Assembly: GCA_030591525.1 (NCBI GenBank)
Contig: JAUVAV010000001.1
Span: 40,051-104,050, forward strand
Origin: a candidate division FCPU426 bacterium
GTDB taxonomy: Bacteria; Oederibacteriota; JAAXVQ01; JAUVAV01
Length of the DNA stretch: 64,000 nucleotides
Direction: 5' to 3'
Shown here: positions 46,424-54,220 of the stretch, one piece after another
How the letters are laid out: each line of letters starts with the position of its first letter
Position numbering within the stretch: position 1 is the first letter of the stretch
Notes under the pieces: generated by a model
Databases searched by the model: none
The model's input: only the letters and a program-made list of their open reading frames with translations
Told to the model about the DNA's origin: nothing
Translations under genes and position numbers: made by a program

Positions 46424-47119
46424 TTATTCCTGCGGGCCTTTGGGGTCCGTTTTTTTATTCTGCCGGGTACTTGTATCCGGAGCCGCAGCTTTTGGTTCGG
46501 GTTTTGGTTCGGATTCGGAGGCAGGAATAACTTCTTCCGGCTTGGGCAGTTTAGCCTCTCCTCCCTTTAAAACTTTTTTAAACACCTCAGAAGTCTGTTT
46601 TATGAATTCACTTCCAAAAACCGATTGAATAATATTTTCTTTCTTTTTCTCATCAATCCGCTCTTCTCCTGCGGCTCCGGCCTGCACCAGAATTATATCA
46701 TCTCCTAAAACGGTCTCCTTTAGATCTATCGGCACACTCTGCCCGGCCGGGAGACCCAGGTTCGTAATTTGCCAGGTTTCGCAGTTTACCTGGATATCCG
46801 TAAGTGTGCCCAAGGCCCGTCCATCCTTGCTGGAAACCGGCATGCCCAGCAACTGGCCCAGCCGGCGCCCTCGTGGCTCACCTTTACTGACAACACTCTC
46901 ATTGGGCAAAAAGATCAAATCAATCCCGATTTTTTTAATATCTTTAATCTCCACCCAATGATCTTCCCAGGCCAGGGGAGTGCCGCTTCTTAATACAAAC
47001 CCGTCAACGGTTTTTTTCTGAATATCAAGATAGATGCTGTTCACGGTTCCCATCATCCGGCCTTCAGTATATGTTGCCACCCACATGCCTTTAATATCTT
47101 TAAGCCATAATTGTATCAT
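46424..47119 (-). CDS. PRC-barrel domain protein
   Basis: The product is 231 aa. Two PRC-barrel-like units are seen: ~10-70 (TEGRMMGTVNSIYLDIQKKT, VDGFVLRSGTPL) and ~85-140 (LGMPVSSKDGRALGTLTDIQ). A charged linker and a Pro/Glu/Lys-rich tail (~185-231) follow. PRC-barrels bind other proteins or RNA-processing and photosynthetic complexes, and no single role can be given. No signal peptide. The start has only a weak ribosome site. The gene runs toward tRNA-Leu, and its upstream side is occupied by inverted-repeat elements. Confidence 0.78.
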   Translation of the reverse strand: MIQLWLKDIKGMWVATYTEGRMMGTVNSIYLDIQKKTVDGFVLRSGTPLAWEDHWVEIKDIKKIGIDLIFLPNESVVSKGEPRGRRLGQLLGMPVSSKDGRALGTLTDIQVNCETWQITNLGLPAGQSVPIDLKETVLGDDIILVQAGAAGEERIDEKKKENIIQSVFGSEFIKQTSEVFKKVLKGGEAKLPKPEEVIPASESEPKPEPKAAAPDTSTRQNKKTDPKGPQE

Positions 47120-47152
47120 TCCCCACCGCCTTAAACGCTAATTTCAAGGGCC

Positions 47153-47288
47153 CTAGGAGCCTGAGCAATTAGTTGCTCAGGCTCCAGAGCATTTGAGAGT
47201 AAATAGTAGAAATTAGATAAAATATCTCAAATGCGGTCTACTTTCTACTATCTACTCTCAAAAAACCGACTAAATGTTCACGCCCCGA
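47153..47288. mobile_element. TIR element, family CTAGGAG-GAGCAATT, copy B
   Basis: It starts CTAGGAGCCTGAGCAATTAG and immediately folds back (GGAGCCTGAGCAA-TTAG-TTGCTCAGGCTCC as a 13-bp stem, 47155-47184). The inner module follows: GCATTTGAGA (47189-47198) pairs with TCTCAAATGC (47225-47234), and GAGTAAATAGTAGAAA (47197-47212) pairs with TTTCTACTATCTACTC (47242-47257) with one mismatch. GCGGTCTA stands between, as in copy A. The right end (CCGACTAAATGTTCACGCCCC) is degenerate. Confidence 0.72.
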
Positions 47289-47372
47289 ACCCTGTAAGTA
47301 ATTTTCACACTTTGAGATGACCTTTGCAAGCCTCAAATGCATTTTTTTCTGAAAATAGTAATCATTATGCAT

Positions 47373-47405
47373 AACCGATTACCGATGTAGCGTAAGTGCT
47401 GTCTA
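47373..47405. repeat. 33-bp dispersed repeat fragment (second copy)
   Basis: AACCGATTACCGATGTAGCG and following AAGTGCTGTCTA match 770-802 at 32 of 33 positions. The end touches the left terminus of the element at 47403. Confidence 0.65.
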
Positions 47406-47572
47406 GGAGCCTGAGCAATTAGTCGGTTTTAATATAAATAATTCCTCTCCCTCGAGGGGAGAGGTTAGGTGAGGGTGCGATTTTAAAGGCTTTTATCACC
47501 CTCCCCTTCATCCCCTCCCGTCAAAAAGGGAGGGGAATACTTGAATTCTGGACTAATTGCTCGGGCTCCTAG
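47403..47572. mobile_element. TIR element, family CTAGGAG-GAGCAATT, copy D
   Basis: Left end CTAGGAGCCTGAGCAATTAG at 47403 and right end CTAATTGCTCGGGCTCCTAG at 47572 form long terminal inverted repeats of ~22 bp. The interior differs from copies A and B: it has CCTCTCCC/GGGAGAGG type blocks and GTCAAAAAGGGAGGGGAATA. The latter is shared, in inverse orientation, with the copy at 62863-62964. Nothing is encoded. From 47573 to 47696 no feature is recognised. Confidence 0.78.
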
Positions 47573-47696
47573 TGTGGGTTACCCCACCTTTCTCGCGCTG
47601 CAAGTAATCGGATACCATTATCCTGGTTTTTCTCTTGGAATTAAAGAAAGTTTTAGTTATAACTAGATAATTAAAATACCCAGGAGTCTGCCTTCC

Positions 47697-48494
47697 ATGC
47701 CTAATATACTGTCCCAGGAAGATCGCTTCAAAGACCGGATCGAGATCATCGGTTACTTTACTGCCGCAGCCGCCGGTATTATGCTGATAGTATATTTCAG
47801 TATGATCTTTTTCTACGAACCGGTCCAGCGGCAGACCGCGGGAATCAAACTTGGAACCCTGTTTTTATACAGTATAATCCTGACTTTAGGATTTTTTATT
47901 CCCCAATATAAAAACCGGGCCAGAATTGTATACCAGGTTTATTTTCTGGGTTTGGCAGCCGTGGCTTTTTTCCAGACCCTGGAGCGGGGCCAATGGATTT
48001 ATGGTCTCTTCCTGGCATATTCCCTCTACGCGCTTTGGGTGCTTAGCCATCCCGTCGGCCTTCGGTTTTTTCGACCCCTGCGGCCCTGCGAAGAACGAAT
48101 ACTTAAATCCGCTAATTGGTTCGTGTTTTACCGTGTAATGCTCACGCTTTTTATGCTGGTATCCGCCTGGAAAGCCTTGAACCGGCTGGGCCTTTCTGAA
48201 ACCAGCCTGGAAAACGATCCGGCGCAAGGCGTTCTTGTCCTCTTCCTCTCCGGCCTAATTTTTCTGCTGCTCTGGGGTTTGAAACGCCTGCATAACTGGG
48301 CGCGGTGGAGCACGGCCCTGCTTAGTTTTGGCCTGGGAATATTCGCCATTCCTGACACGGTTGGCGCCCAAAGTTATCTGGATTATTGGAAAGTTCTGGC
48401 CAAGGTTTTTTATTTTTTAAGTTTAAGCGGATACCTGCTTTTCTCCCCCCTGATTCGAGCAAGCTTTAAAAAAAGCCAAGGCCCTGATTCTTGA
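47697..48494 (+). CDS. multi-pass membrane protein of unknown function
   Basis: The product is 265 aa with seven or eight hydrophobic helices, e.g. GYFTAAAAGIMLIVYFSMIF, LFLYSIILTLGFFI and VLVLFLSGLIFLLLWGL. No family motif is recognised. The ATG at 47697 has AGGAG about 11 bases upstream. Its TGA stop overlaps the TTG start of the following AEC transporter gene, so the two are probably coupled and may work together. Confidence 0.75.
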   Translation: MPNILSQEDRFKDRIEIIGYFTAAAAGIMLIVYFSMIFFYEPVQRQTAGIKLGTLFLYSIILTLGFFIPQYKNRARIVYQVYFLGLAAVAFFQTLERGQWIYGLFLAYSLYALWVLSHPVGLRFFRPLRPCEERILKSANWFVFYRVMLTLFMLVSAWKALNRLGLSETSLENDPAQGVLVLFLSGLIFLLLWGLKRLHNWARWSTALLSFGLGIFAIPDTVGAQSYLDYWKVLAKVFYFLSLSGYLLFSPLIRASFKKSQGPDS

Positions 48495-49423
48495 CCACCC
48501 GCTTGCTCTGGTTTCTTCTGCTCTTCTATGGCAGCCTGGGGCTGGGCCTGACCTTGCGTCCCTGGAAGGCGCTCTCGCCCCTGATCATGCGTTTTACTAT
48601 TCTTTTGCTGGAAACCCCTATCTTCATCTATAGCTTCTGGATTTTAGATATGCAGCACCTGAAACAATCCGCGCCCATCCCCTTGCTCTCCACCCTGCTG
48701 GTGGTGCTCACTCTCGTTCTAAGTCCCTGGGGCGCGCAACGCCTGCGGTTGTCCCGAAAAGCCCAGGGCAGTTTTATTTTAGCCGCCACTTTTTCCAATG
48801 TGGGAACCACGGGCGGCGCGTTTATATGCTATCTGCTTTTCGGCCTGCCCGGCCTGTCTCTGGGATACCTTTATCTGCTGCCTTATCCGATTATTATTTT
48901 CACACTAGGGTTTAGCGTGGCCAAACATTTTGCTTCCGAGTGCCGGTTGAGCTTTCGCGATTATTTCACGAATATAGCAACTAATGTTATCTCCATGGTT
49001 CCTCTGGCCGCCATGGCGCTGGGCCTGCTCCTGAACCTGATAGGTTTTCAGCCCTCCCGCGGTCTAGTCCCCTGGGCGGACGGCCTGATTAAATTGGACC
49101 TGGGTATTATGTGTTTGGCGATTGGCATGACCTTGCGCCTGCCTCATCTTTTTTCCCCCTGGCGGCCGGTAGTGGCGGTAAGCGCTATTAAATTCCTGAT
49201 CCTGCCGCTGCTGGCTCTAATCATGGTGTTATTCCTGTACGGATCACTCGGCCCGCTTCCGGCCAAAGTAATCCTTATCCAGTCCGCCATGCCGCCGGCC
49301 ATTTATGCCGTAATTACCGCTCATCTTTTCGGACTGGATCGCGAGCTCGTCAATTCCCTCTGGTTCTCCCTTACCCTCCTGCTGATACCGGTGGTTTTAG
49401 GCTTTTTCCTTTTTTGGGGATAG
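48491..49423 (+). CDS. AEC family (auxin efflux carrier-type) transporter
   Basis: The product is 310 aa with about ten membrane helices. Typical family blocks are FILAATFSNVGTTGGAFICY near the middle and LIQSAMPPAIYAVITAHLFG near the end. The family moves organic anions, for example malate or malonate; the substrate here is unknown. The start is TTG at 48491-48493, overlapping the previous stop in TTGA; the next in-frame ATG would cut into the first helices. A second such TTGA junction is found between recO and glyQ. Confidence 0.87.
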   Translation: MTTRLLWFLLLFYGSLGLGLTLRPWKALSPLIMRFTILLLETPIFIYSFWILDMQHLKQSAPIPLLSTLLVVLTLVLSPWGAQRLRLSRKAQGSFILAATFSNVGTTGGAFICYLLFGLPGLSLGYLYLLPYPIIIFTLGFSVAKHFASECRLSFRDYFTNIATNVISMVPLAAMALGLLLNLIGFQPSRGLVPWADGLIKLDLGIMCLAIGMTLRLPHLFSPWRPVVAVSAIKFLILPLLALIMVLFLYGSLGPLPAKVILIQSAMPPAIYAVITAHLFGLDRELVNSLWFSLTLLLIPVVLGFFLFWG

Positions 49424-49576
49424 CCATGTCACTTACCCAAAAAAGTGGACACCTCGAAAATAAAGTATAAAATATTATTACTTGAATATCCCTCGTTTCA
49501 CGCGAGATGACGAAATCACGGAATTTGGCGGAAAATGCCTTTTGGCGACACTCCCATAAAACGAAGGAGGAGCATG

Positions 49577-49927
49577 ATGGAAGAAGTAAAAGCCCTGTTG
49601 CGCAGGATTATTGAGAATCAAAATGAAATGGCCGGTTTGAAAGACGTGGAATTGTCAAACAAATGGCTGGGGGGTAAGATTACCATCACCCCGGGAGATT
49701 CCTCCATGAAGTCCACGGAAATTTCCATTGATAATCTGTTTAATAAAATTATATCTGTCCGCGAAAAATTAAGAGTTTTAGAACAAAAAATCAACCATCA
49801 CACCAAACTGGAATCAAATGATAAGCTTGAGCTCCAACAATATATCAGCCGTTGTTATGGTTCTCTAACCACGTTCAATGTTTTATTTCGATACCAAGAA
49901 GACAAATTCCACGGACAAGCAGCCTAA
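49577..49927 (+). CDS. small helical protein of unknown function
   Basis: The product is 116 aa. The ATG at 49577 lies six bases after AAGGAGG; an ATG three bases earlier is also possible. The sequence is hydrophilic and probably helical (MEEVKALLRRIIENQNEMAG; VREKLRVLEQKINHH), with a central TITPGDSSMKSTEISI segment. No family is recognised. A second small gene at 50011 follows in the same direction, 83 bp on, with its own strong ribosome site. Confidence 0.68.
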   Translation: MEEVKALLRRIIENQNEMAGLKDVELSNKWLGGKITITPGDSSMKSTEISIDNLFNKIISVREKLRVLEQKINHHTKLESNDKLELQQYISRCYGSLTTFNVLFRYQEDKFHGQAA

Positions 49928-50010
49928 AGGGGACGCTCCCGTAAAAAAGTATTGATAAAATTCTATAAGCTTGATAAATTGAACCCCATAAAACTCGTCA
50001 GGAGGATATA

Positions 50011-50196
50011 ATGTTTAGTATTGGTGAATTTAAAGGGAATCCCGTTATTAACTTGAAACGCTCAGAAGATGACAGATATGGTTTTTCTTTCGGATTATCC
50101 AAAGCCAAGCTGTTACTGGAGCATATAGAGGATGTCAGAAAATTTGTCGCCGAGCATGATAAGGAAAAACCAAAGGGCTCCCCGGAACAGTCCTGA
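50011..50196 (+). CDS. small conserved-type protein of unknown function
   Basis: The product is 61 aa. MFSIGEFKGNPVINLKRSED, then GFSFGLSKAKLLLEHIEDVR, form a compact alpha/beta pattern that I have seen in small proteins of unknown function in other bacteria. The ATG follows AGGAGGATATA at ideal spacing, so it is very likely translated. No signal peptide or membrane helix. It probably shares a transcript with the 116-aa protein upstream. Confidence 0.72.
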   Translation: MFSIGEFKGNPVINLKRSEDDRYGFSFGLSKAKLLLEHIEDVRKFVAEHDKEKPKGSPEQS

Positions 50197-50231
50197 AGGA
50201 TCCCAAAATATCCGGCATCCTGAAGAAGACT

Positions 50232-50708
50232 TTATCCCCTATTGATCGTTATCAATAGGGGTGGTACCATCCACTCGATAACCCAGTTTCCTTCGTTGTT
50301 TCTTTGGAGGCAAACCAGGCCGCCTTGCTGAAACTGAATGATAGAAAGAGATTCATCTCCAGCTATCAGGTATGAACTTAGTTTGGCTAAAAAAGGCAGA
50401 TGGCTGACCAGCATGCGATCTTCTTCTGTCGCTTCAATTTCTTTGGCAATATGAACAATTTCATCTAAGGGTGCGAGGCCTTTTTTCTCGTTCAATCCAA
50501 CTTGTGAAATCAAGCGCGCAGCTATAATCTCGGCAGTTTGTTTAGCGCGTGTTTTATTGCTGTGAAAAATTAATGGGATTTGAATACCCGCCTTACAAAT
50601 AAAATCCGCTGCCGATTCTACATCTTTGCGGCCTTTTTCCGATAAAGGCTGGGCCGGATTCTCTTCTTTGGAAACCGCATTGCCATGTTGCATCAGATAG
50701 AGTTTCAT
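50232..50708 (-). CDS. sixA: SixA-type phosphohistidine phosphatase
   Basis: The product is 158 aa of the histidine phosphatase superfamily. The phosphate-binding motif is QHG (MKLYLMQHGNAVS) rather than the usual RHG, a variant seen in SixA relatives. PLSEKGRKD, HSNKTRAKQTAEII (second Arg) and LVSHLPFLAKL (second His) are in place. SixA removes phosphate from phosphohistidine proteins. The start at 50706-50708 is chosen by family alignment; a start 12 codons earlier is possible. The last codons (LLITINRG) lie in a perfect palindrome, CCCCTATTGAT/ATCAATAGGGG (50236-50261). Confidence 0.86.
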   Translation of the reverse strand: MKLYLMQHGNAVSKEENPAQPLSEKGRKDVESAADFICKAGIQIPLIFHSNKTRAKQTAEIIAARLISQVGLNEKKGLAPLDEIVHIAKEIEATEEDRMLVSHLPFLAKLSSYLIAGDESLSIIQFQQGGLVCLQRNNEGNWVIEWMVPPLLITINRG

Positions 50709-50874
50709 GTTTTTTTCCAACAAACCTTTCATCTTCCCAATCATGGTTATAACGTCAACCTTTTTGGATCTTTTTAAGTCCTACTTCTAGTGCCCACTAG
50801 ATTGTGCCTTGGGTGGTTGGCACCTGAATTGGCATTATTGATGATAATTTTTAGAGATGCCCATTATACTATTC

Positions 50875-50910
50875 AATAAAAAGCCCCAAAGGCAATACCC
50901 TTCAGGGCTC
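50875..50910 (-). terminator. rho-independent terminator after the coiled-coil gene
   Basis: On the minus strand AGCCCTGAAGG-GTATTG-CCTTTGGGGCT is followed by TTTTTATTG. It lies 17 bp beyond the stop at 50927. The region 50745-50874 shows nothing else. Confidence 0.75.
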
Positions 50911-50926
50911 GGGTTAGCATTTATCC

Positions 50927-51271
50927 TTAAGCAACCTTACTTTCCAATCTCGCTACTCTAATTTCTAATTTCCCAAATTCATTACGGTCAACTTTTTGCT
51001 TTAACTCATTTTTTATCTCAGCTTGTCCTTCATGTAGTAAACTAATTTGCTCTTTCACTGAACTCATATCTGTTTTTAAAGTACCAACGTCTGTTTTTAA
51101 AACAGTAGTATCCATAGTTACTACTCCAAGTTGCTCTTTCATTGTCCTGATTTTATTTTCAACCTTATCAAAGCGATGATTCACAACCTCGGTTAATTTT
51201 TTCATATCTGACCTGAAACTTTCTACAACGGTTTTGAATTCTGACATAGTAATCACCTGCTTTGCTGACAT
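50927..51271 (-). CDS. coiled-coil protein of unknown function
   Basis: The product is 114 aa, hydrophilic and almost wholly helical, with heptad repeats (FRSDMKKLTEVVNHRFDKVE, VLKTDVGTLKTDMSSVKEQI). It resembles the many small coiled-coil proteins named only by structure. The ATG at 51269-51271 follows CTGGAGGTGGAAA; a frame 14 codons longer is rejected. It has its own terminator. Function unknown. Confidence 0.65.
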   Translation of the reverse strand: MSAKQVITMSEFKTVVESFRSDMKKLTEVVNHRFDKVENKIRTMKEQLGVVTMDTTVLKTDVGTLKTDMSSVKEQISLLHEGQAEIKNELKQKVDRNEFGKLEIRVARLESKVA

Positions 51272-51464
51272 TTTCCACCTCCAGAATTTTACTTCATTTT
51301 CAGCTTTTGGCAAGCCTTTTTTAATTAGACAAATTTCCGGAGATTTCCTTGCATTTTATATTTTTCGCAGAAATTCCGCATTATGAAACCTCTGCAAATG
51401 CGACCCAGCCTCTTGCGGGAGGGGAATTTATCTTATGCTGGCCGGGCTGGACTTGATATATCCT

Positions 51465-51493
51465 TTGACAAATTATGTCGAGTTTCTTAACAT
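51465..51493 (+). promoter_or_regulatory. putative promoter of the flavin reductase gene
   Basis: TTGACA (51465-51470), a 17-bp spacer and TAACAT (51488-51493), about 170 bp upstream of the flavin reductase start. The remaining intergenic DNA (51272-51660) shows no other clear feature; the ribosome site AAGGAGG is at ~51644. Confidence 0.45.
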
Positions 51494-51660
51494 GTCAGTC
51501 TTACATTAAACTTTTATTTGAATAACTTTCTGACTCCTGGTTGTCATTTTCACACACAGAAAATGGCGAAGACCACTTTAATGAAATAATAGATAGGATC
51601 AAATAGGGTATCTCCGCGGCTTGCCACGGGGAGTTTCTCTTACTAAGGAGGCCTTCGCAT

Positions 51661-52206
51661 ATGGACAAAAGGGAAATACCCGTATCTCAGGCCAACCGTT
51701 TGATTAACAGCGGGCCAGTAATTCTGGTAACCTCAATAAAGGACAATCAGCCGAATATTATAACCCTTGCCTGGAATACGCCTTTAAGCCACTCGCCGAT
51801 GCTGGTGGGTATTTCGATAGGAAAAGGCAGGTATTCCCATACAATTATTGAAAATTCAAAGGAGTTTATCATCAATGTTCCGCCTCTTGAGCTACTCGAA
51901 AAAGTACACCAATGCGGCACAATTTCCGGCCGGGAGGGCGACAAATTCAAAGCCGTCAAACTAACCCCTGAAAAGTCTTGCAGGTTAAAAGCACCTATTA
52001 TTGCCGAATGCATCGGACATCTTGAATGTAAAGTAAAAGATATTTTCGACGTAGGCGATCATTCATTGTTTGTCGGCCAAGTAGTTGCCGCCTCGGCTGC
52101 CAAGGATTTTTTTGACGTTTGCTGGCGGATAGACAAAGTCCATCTCATCGCCCATCTAGGGGGAAATAAATACCAGATATCGGGAAAACCTATCCAGGTC
52201 GAATAA
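51661..52206 (+). CDS. flavin reductase-like FMN-binding protein (flavoredoxin type)
   Basis: The product is 181 aa. The split-barrel FMN-binding fold is visible as GPVILVTSIKDNQPNIITLA, WNTPLSHSPMLVGISIGKG, SKEFIINVP and CGTISGREGDKF. Length and order fit the flavin reductase domain family that includes flavoredoxin. It transfers electrons from NAD(P)H or a partner to flavin in the cytoplasm; its partner is not in the window. The ATG follows AAGGAGGCCTTCGCAT. Confidence 0.9.
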   Translation: MDKREIPVSQANRLINSGPVILVTSIKDNQPNIITLAWNTPLSHSPMLVGISIGKGRYSHTIIENSKEFIINVPPLELLEKVHQCGTISGREGDKFKAVKLTPEKSCRLKAPIIAECIGHLECKVKDIFDVGDHSLFVGQVVAASAAKDFFDVCWRIDKVHLIAHLGGNKYQISGKPIQVE

Positions 52207-52287
52207 TAAGCTGTGTCATTAGGAGAGGTACTATCGGGTAAGAGCATGGGGGGCTTTCATCCACTTATTCCCCCATACGTAATCAGG

Positions 52288-52358
52288 CGGCCACACCCTT
52301 CGGCTTCGCTCCCTTCGGCTACGCTCAGGACAGGCAGGACAAGGAGGGCCGCCCCTAC
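52288..52358. repeat. GC-rich dispersed repeat, inverted relative of 615-712
   Basis: CCCTTCGGCTTCGCTCCC, CTTCGGCTACGCTCAGGACA and GGCAGGACAAGG are the complement of the repeat at 615-712 with the two variable triplets swapped. It ends GGGCCGCCCCTAC, the end of the GTAGGGGC family. It lies in the 419-bp gap after the flavin reductase gene, where no gene is seen. Confidence 0.6.
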
Positions 52359-52442
52359 AAAAACCCTACAACTGCCACGTTTATCATTTTCACGAATTAC
52401 AAATCCGCACAAAAAAGTCCGGTCCTGGAGGTATATGGCAAT

Positions 52443-52482
52443 AAAAAAGCCGGAAATCCACGTCTGGACTTCCGGCTTTTTA
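52443..52482. terminator. bidirectional rho-independent terminator
   Basis: AAAAAGCCGGAA, a 14-base loop and TTCCGGCTTTTTA form a near-perfect stem with A and T runs on both sides. It would end flavin reductase transcripts from the left and surE/tRNA-Val transcripts from the right. Confidence 0.85.
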
Positions 52483-52528
52483 AAAACATTTGAACAGGTA
52501 ACCGCAATTAAGTAAAAATTCTTTTTTC

Positions 52529-52603
52529 GAAATTCGAGAGTCGAGAGTTGACCGCATTTGAGATTTTTGTCTACTTTCTACTTTCTAATCTCAAATGCTC
52601 TCC
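52529..52603. repeat. interleaved inverted-repeat module, copy C
   Basis: Read on the minus strand, GCATTTGAGAT (52598-52588) pairs with ATCTCAAATGC (52564-52554), an 11-bp perfect stem. The loop holds the purine-rich TAGAAAGTAGAAAGTAGAC. After GGTC comes AACTCTCGACTCTCGAA, which matches the complement of the loop at only 14 of 19 positions. The GCGGTC junction is the same as in copies A (40478) and B (47153). The CTAGGAG ends are missing. Confidence 0.6.
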
Positions 52604-52625
52604 ATTTTTCGCCTTCGGCGAAAAA

Positions 52626-52702
52626 TGGTGGGCGGTACTGGACTCGAACCAGTGACCTCTTGCGTGTCGAGCAAGCGCTCTAACCAACTGAGCTAACCGC
52701 CC
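52626..52702 (-). tRNA. tRNA-Val (GAC)
   Basis: GGGCGGT pairs with ACCGCCC and ACCA is encoded. D-arm TAGCTCAGTTGGTTAGAGC and T-arm CACTGGTTCGAGTCCAGT are standard. The anticodon stem CTTGC/GCAAG holds loop TCGACAC, so the anticodon is GAC and position 33 is C instead of the near-universal U. It follows surE on the same strand with a 10-bp gap. Confidence 0.88.
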
Positions 52703-52712
52703 CGGTTTTTTT

Positions 52713-53480
52713 CTAGATCCACCCCTCTAATTCCGGCATAAAGTCCCGGCAGGTCAGATCATAACACAGCGGGGTCAGGGAGACATAGCCTTGTTCCACT
52801 GCTACGGCATCCGCATCGGAGGAAGGATTTAGCACCTCGGCATCTTCCCCGGTCAGCCAGAAGTAATCCCGGCCCCGGGGATCCTGACGGCGATCATACC
52901 TGTCACGGTACCGGTACCGGGCCAGGCGGGTCAGCCGGACGCCCTTGATGGTTTCCTTGGGAATAGCCGGTACATTGAGATTCAATAAAATCCCGTCCGG
53001 CAGGCCTCGTGCCAGAATCTTTTCTGCGAATTGCCGGGCATAAATTCCGGCTGGGGTAAAATCACTCTGCTTGTCAAAAGATCTCAGGGAGACTGCCATG
53101 CTGGGTATGCCCAGTATGGTCCCCTCCGTCGCCGCGGAAACCGTGCCGGAATACAGTACATTAGTCCCGGTGTTTGGTCCTAGATTAATACCGGAAACTA
53201 CCAGGCGCGGCAACCGGGGCAGCAAACTGTGCACTGCCAATTTGACGCAATCAGCCGGAGTTCCGTTTATGGCCAGGCCGAATAACTCGCTACCGTGAGA
53301 TACCTCTACCACGCGCAGCGGATGCAGCATGGTTATGGCGTGACCCATAGCGCTGCGTTCCGAATCCGGCGCCACTACCTTGAGATTGCCCAAACCCTTC
53401 AAGGCTTCTTTAATCTCCCTTAACCCGGGGGCATGAATGCCATCGTCGTTAGTAATTAGTATATCCGGCGTCTGATCCAT
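52713..53480 (-). CDS. surE: 5'-nucleotidase SurE
   Basis: The product is 255 aa and is a metal-dependent survival nucleotidase acting on nucleoside monophosphates. The metal site ILITNDDGIHAPGL is at residues ~7-20. VVAPDSERSAMGHAIT, NGTPADCVKLAVH and VSGINLGPNTGTNVLYSGTV are all present. Full length. The start has little ribosome-site signal. tRNA-Val lies 10 bp downstream and is possibly in the same transcript. Confidence 0.96.
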   Translation of the reverse strand: MDQTPDILITNDDGIHAPGLREIKEALKGLGNLKVVAPDSERSAMGHAITMLHPLRVVEVSHGSELFGLAINGTPADCVKLAVHSLLPRLPRLVVSGINLGPNTGTNVLYSGTVSAATEGTILGIPSMAVSLRSFDKQSDFTPAGIYARQFAEKILARGLPDGILLNLNVPAIPKETIKGVRLTRLARYRYRDRYDRRQDPRGRDYFWLTGEDAEVLNPSSDADAVAVEQGYVSLTPLCYDLTCRDFMPELEGWI

Positions 53481-53500
53481 AATTTTTATGCCCGCTCCAT

Positions 53501-53543
53501 AAAAAGAAACCGGCCTTCTTCATAGCAAAGAGAAGCCGGTTCT
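53501..53543 (-). terminator. rho-independent terminator after the lipoprotein gene
   Basis: On the minus strand AGAACCGGCTTCT and AGAAGGCCGGTTTCT pair with a ~10-base loop, followed by TTTTTA. It separates the lipoprotein gene from surE. Confidence 0.75.
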
Positions 53544-53577
53544 CTGACTTTTTACTATATGCCAGCTGCTGGCTTAT

Positions 53578-54129
53578 TTATTTCTTCTTCCGCGGGACAG
53601 TTTTAGACGCGGCTCCTGAAGCTTTCGGCTTTTTTCCTTCATATTTCTTTCGGCTGGTTTTGAGAAAAAGTTCGGTTAATTTTTTATCGTAGCGTTCCCG
53701 TTCCGCGTCGGACATATCGCTGATATATCGCATGACATTACCTTGAGTAGTGCCATAACCGGCATAGATTTTATCGGTTTTTTCGCGTATCCGCTTGTTC
53801 AAGGCCATTATTTCCTTGGGATCGTCGGGTAATTCCTTTACTACCGGAATCTCGTGCAGACTGCGCCTTCCGACCTGATGCGTAATCTCTGCCGCTAACT
53901 CGGGTGTAAGGTTCCCCTTTTCGTAAGGCGCCTTGGTTAATTTTATTTCTGCCATAATATCCTTGAGATCGGCATCCTTGGCTTTTTGTACCTCGGCTTC
54001 AAGTCCTGCGTCCCACCTGATTTTAGACTTCTCGGTTTTACTTTTTTTACCGCAACCCGCCACCCCTATCACAAGCGATACCAGCAGGACTATCCCGATC
54101 CGCCAGCCGTTTCTCAAGTCCAAGACCAT
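53578..54129 (-). CDS. lipoprotein of unknown function
   Basis: The product is 183 aa. The signal peptide has a lipobox IGVAGC (Cys ~26), so it is membrane-anchored. The rest is strongly charged and probably helical (AELQ-like segments, MALNKRIREKTDKIYAGYGT, YISDMSDAERERYDKKLTEL) and ends with a Lys-rich tail. No family is recognised. The ATG at 54127-54129 lies after GAAGGGAG; a TTG one codon earlier is less likely. It has its own terminator. Confidence 0.72.
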   Translation of the reverse strand: MVLDLRNGWRIGIVLLVSLVIGVAGCGKKSKTEKSKIRWDAGLEAEVQKAKDADLKDIMAEIKLTKAPYEKGNLTPELAAEITHQVGRRSLHEIPVVKELPDDPKEIMALNKRIREKTDKIYAGYGTTQGNVMRYISDMSDAERERYDKKLTELFLKTSRKKYEGKKPKASGAASKTVPRKKK

Positions 54130-54220
54130 CAACTCCCTTCAACCTGCAATCGCAATATTTTCGCTTTAATTATAAAATTTAATAATACCATAATTAGTAT
54201 GCCCGTCAATCTTTTTTGCC

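Noticed and set aside
50236..50261. Terminator inside sixA
   Set aside because: The palindrome has no T-run and lies before the stop codon, so it is reported as an overlap of repeat and coding end instead.
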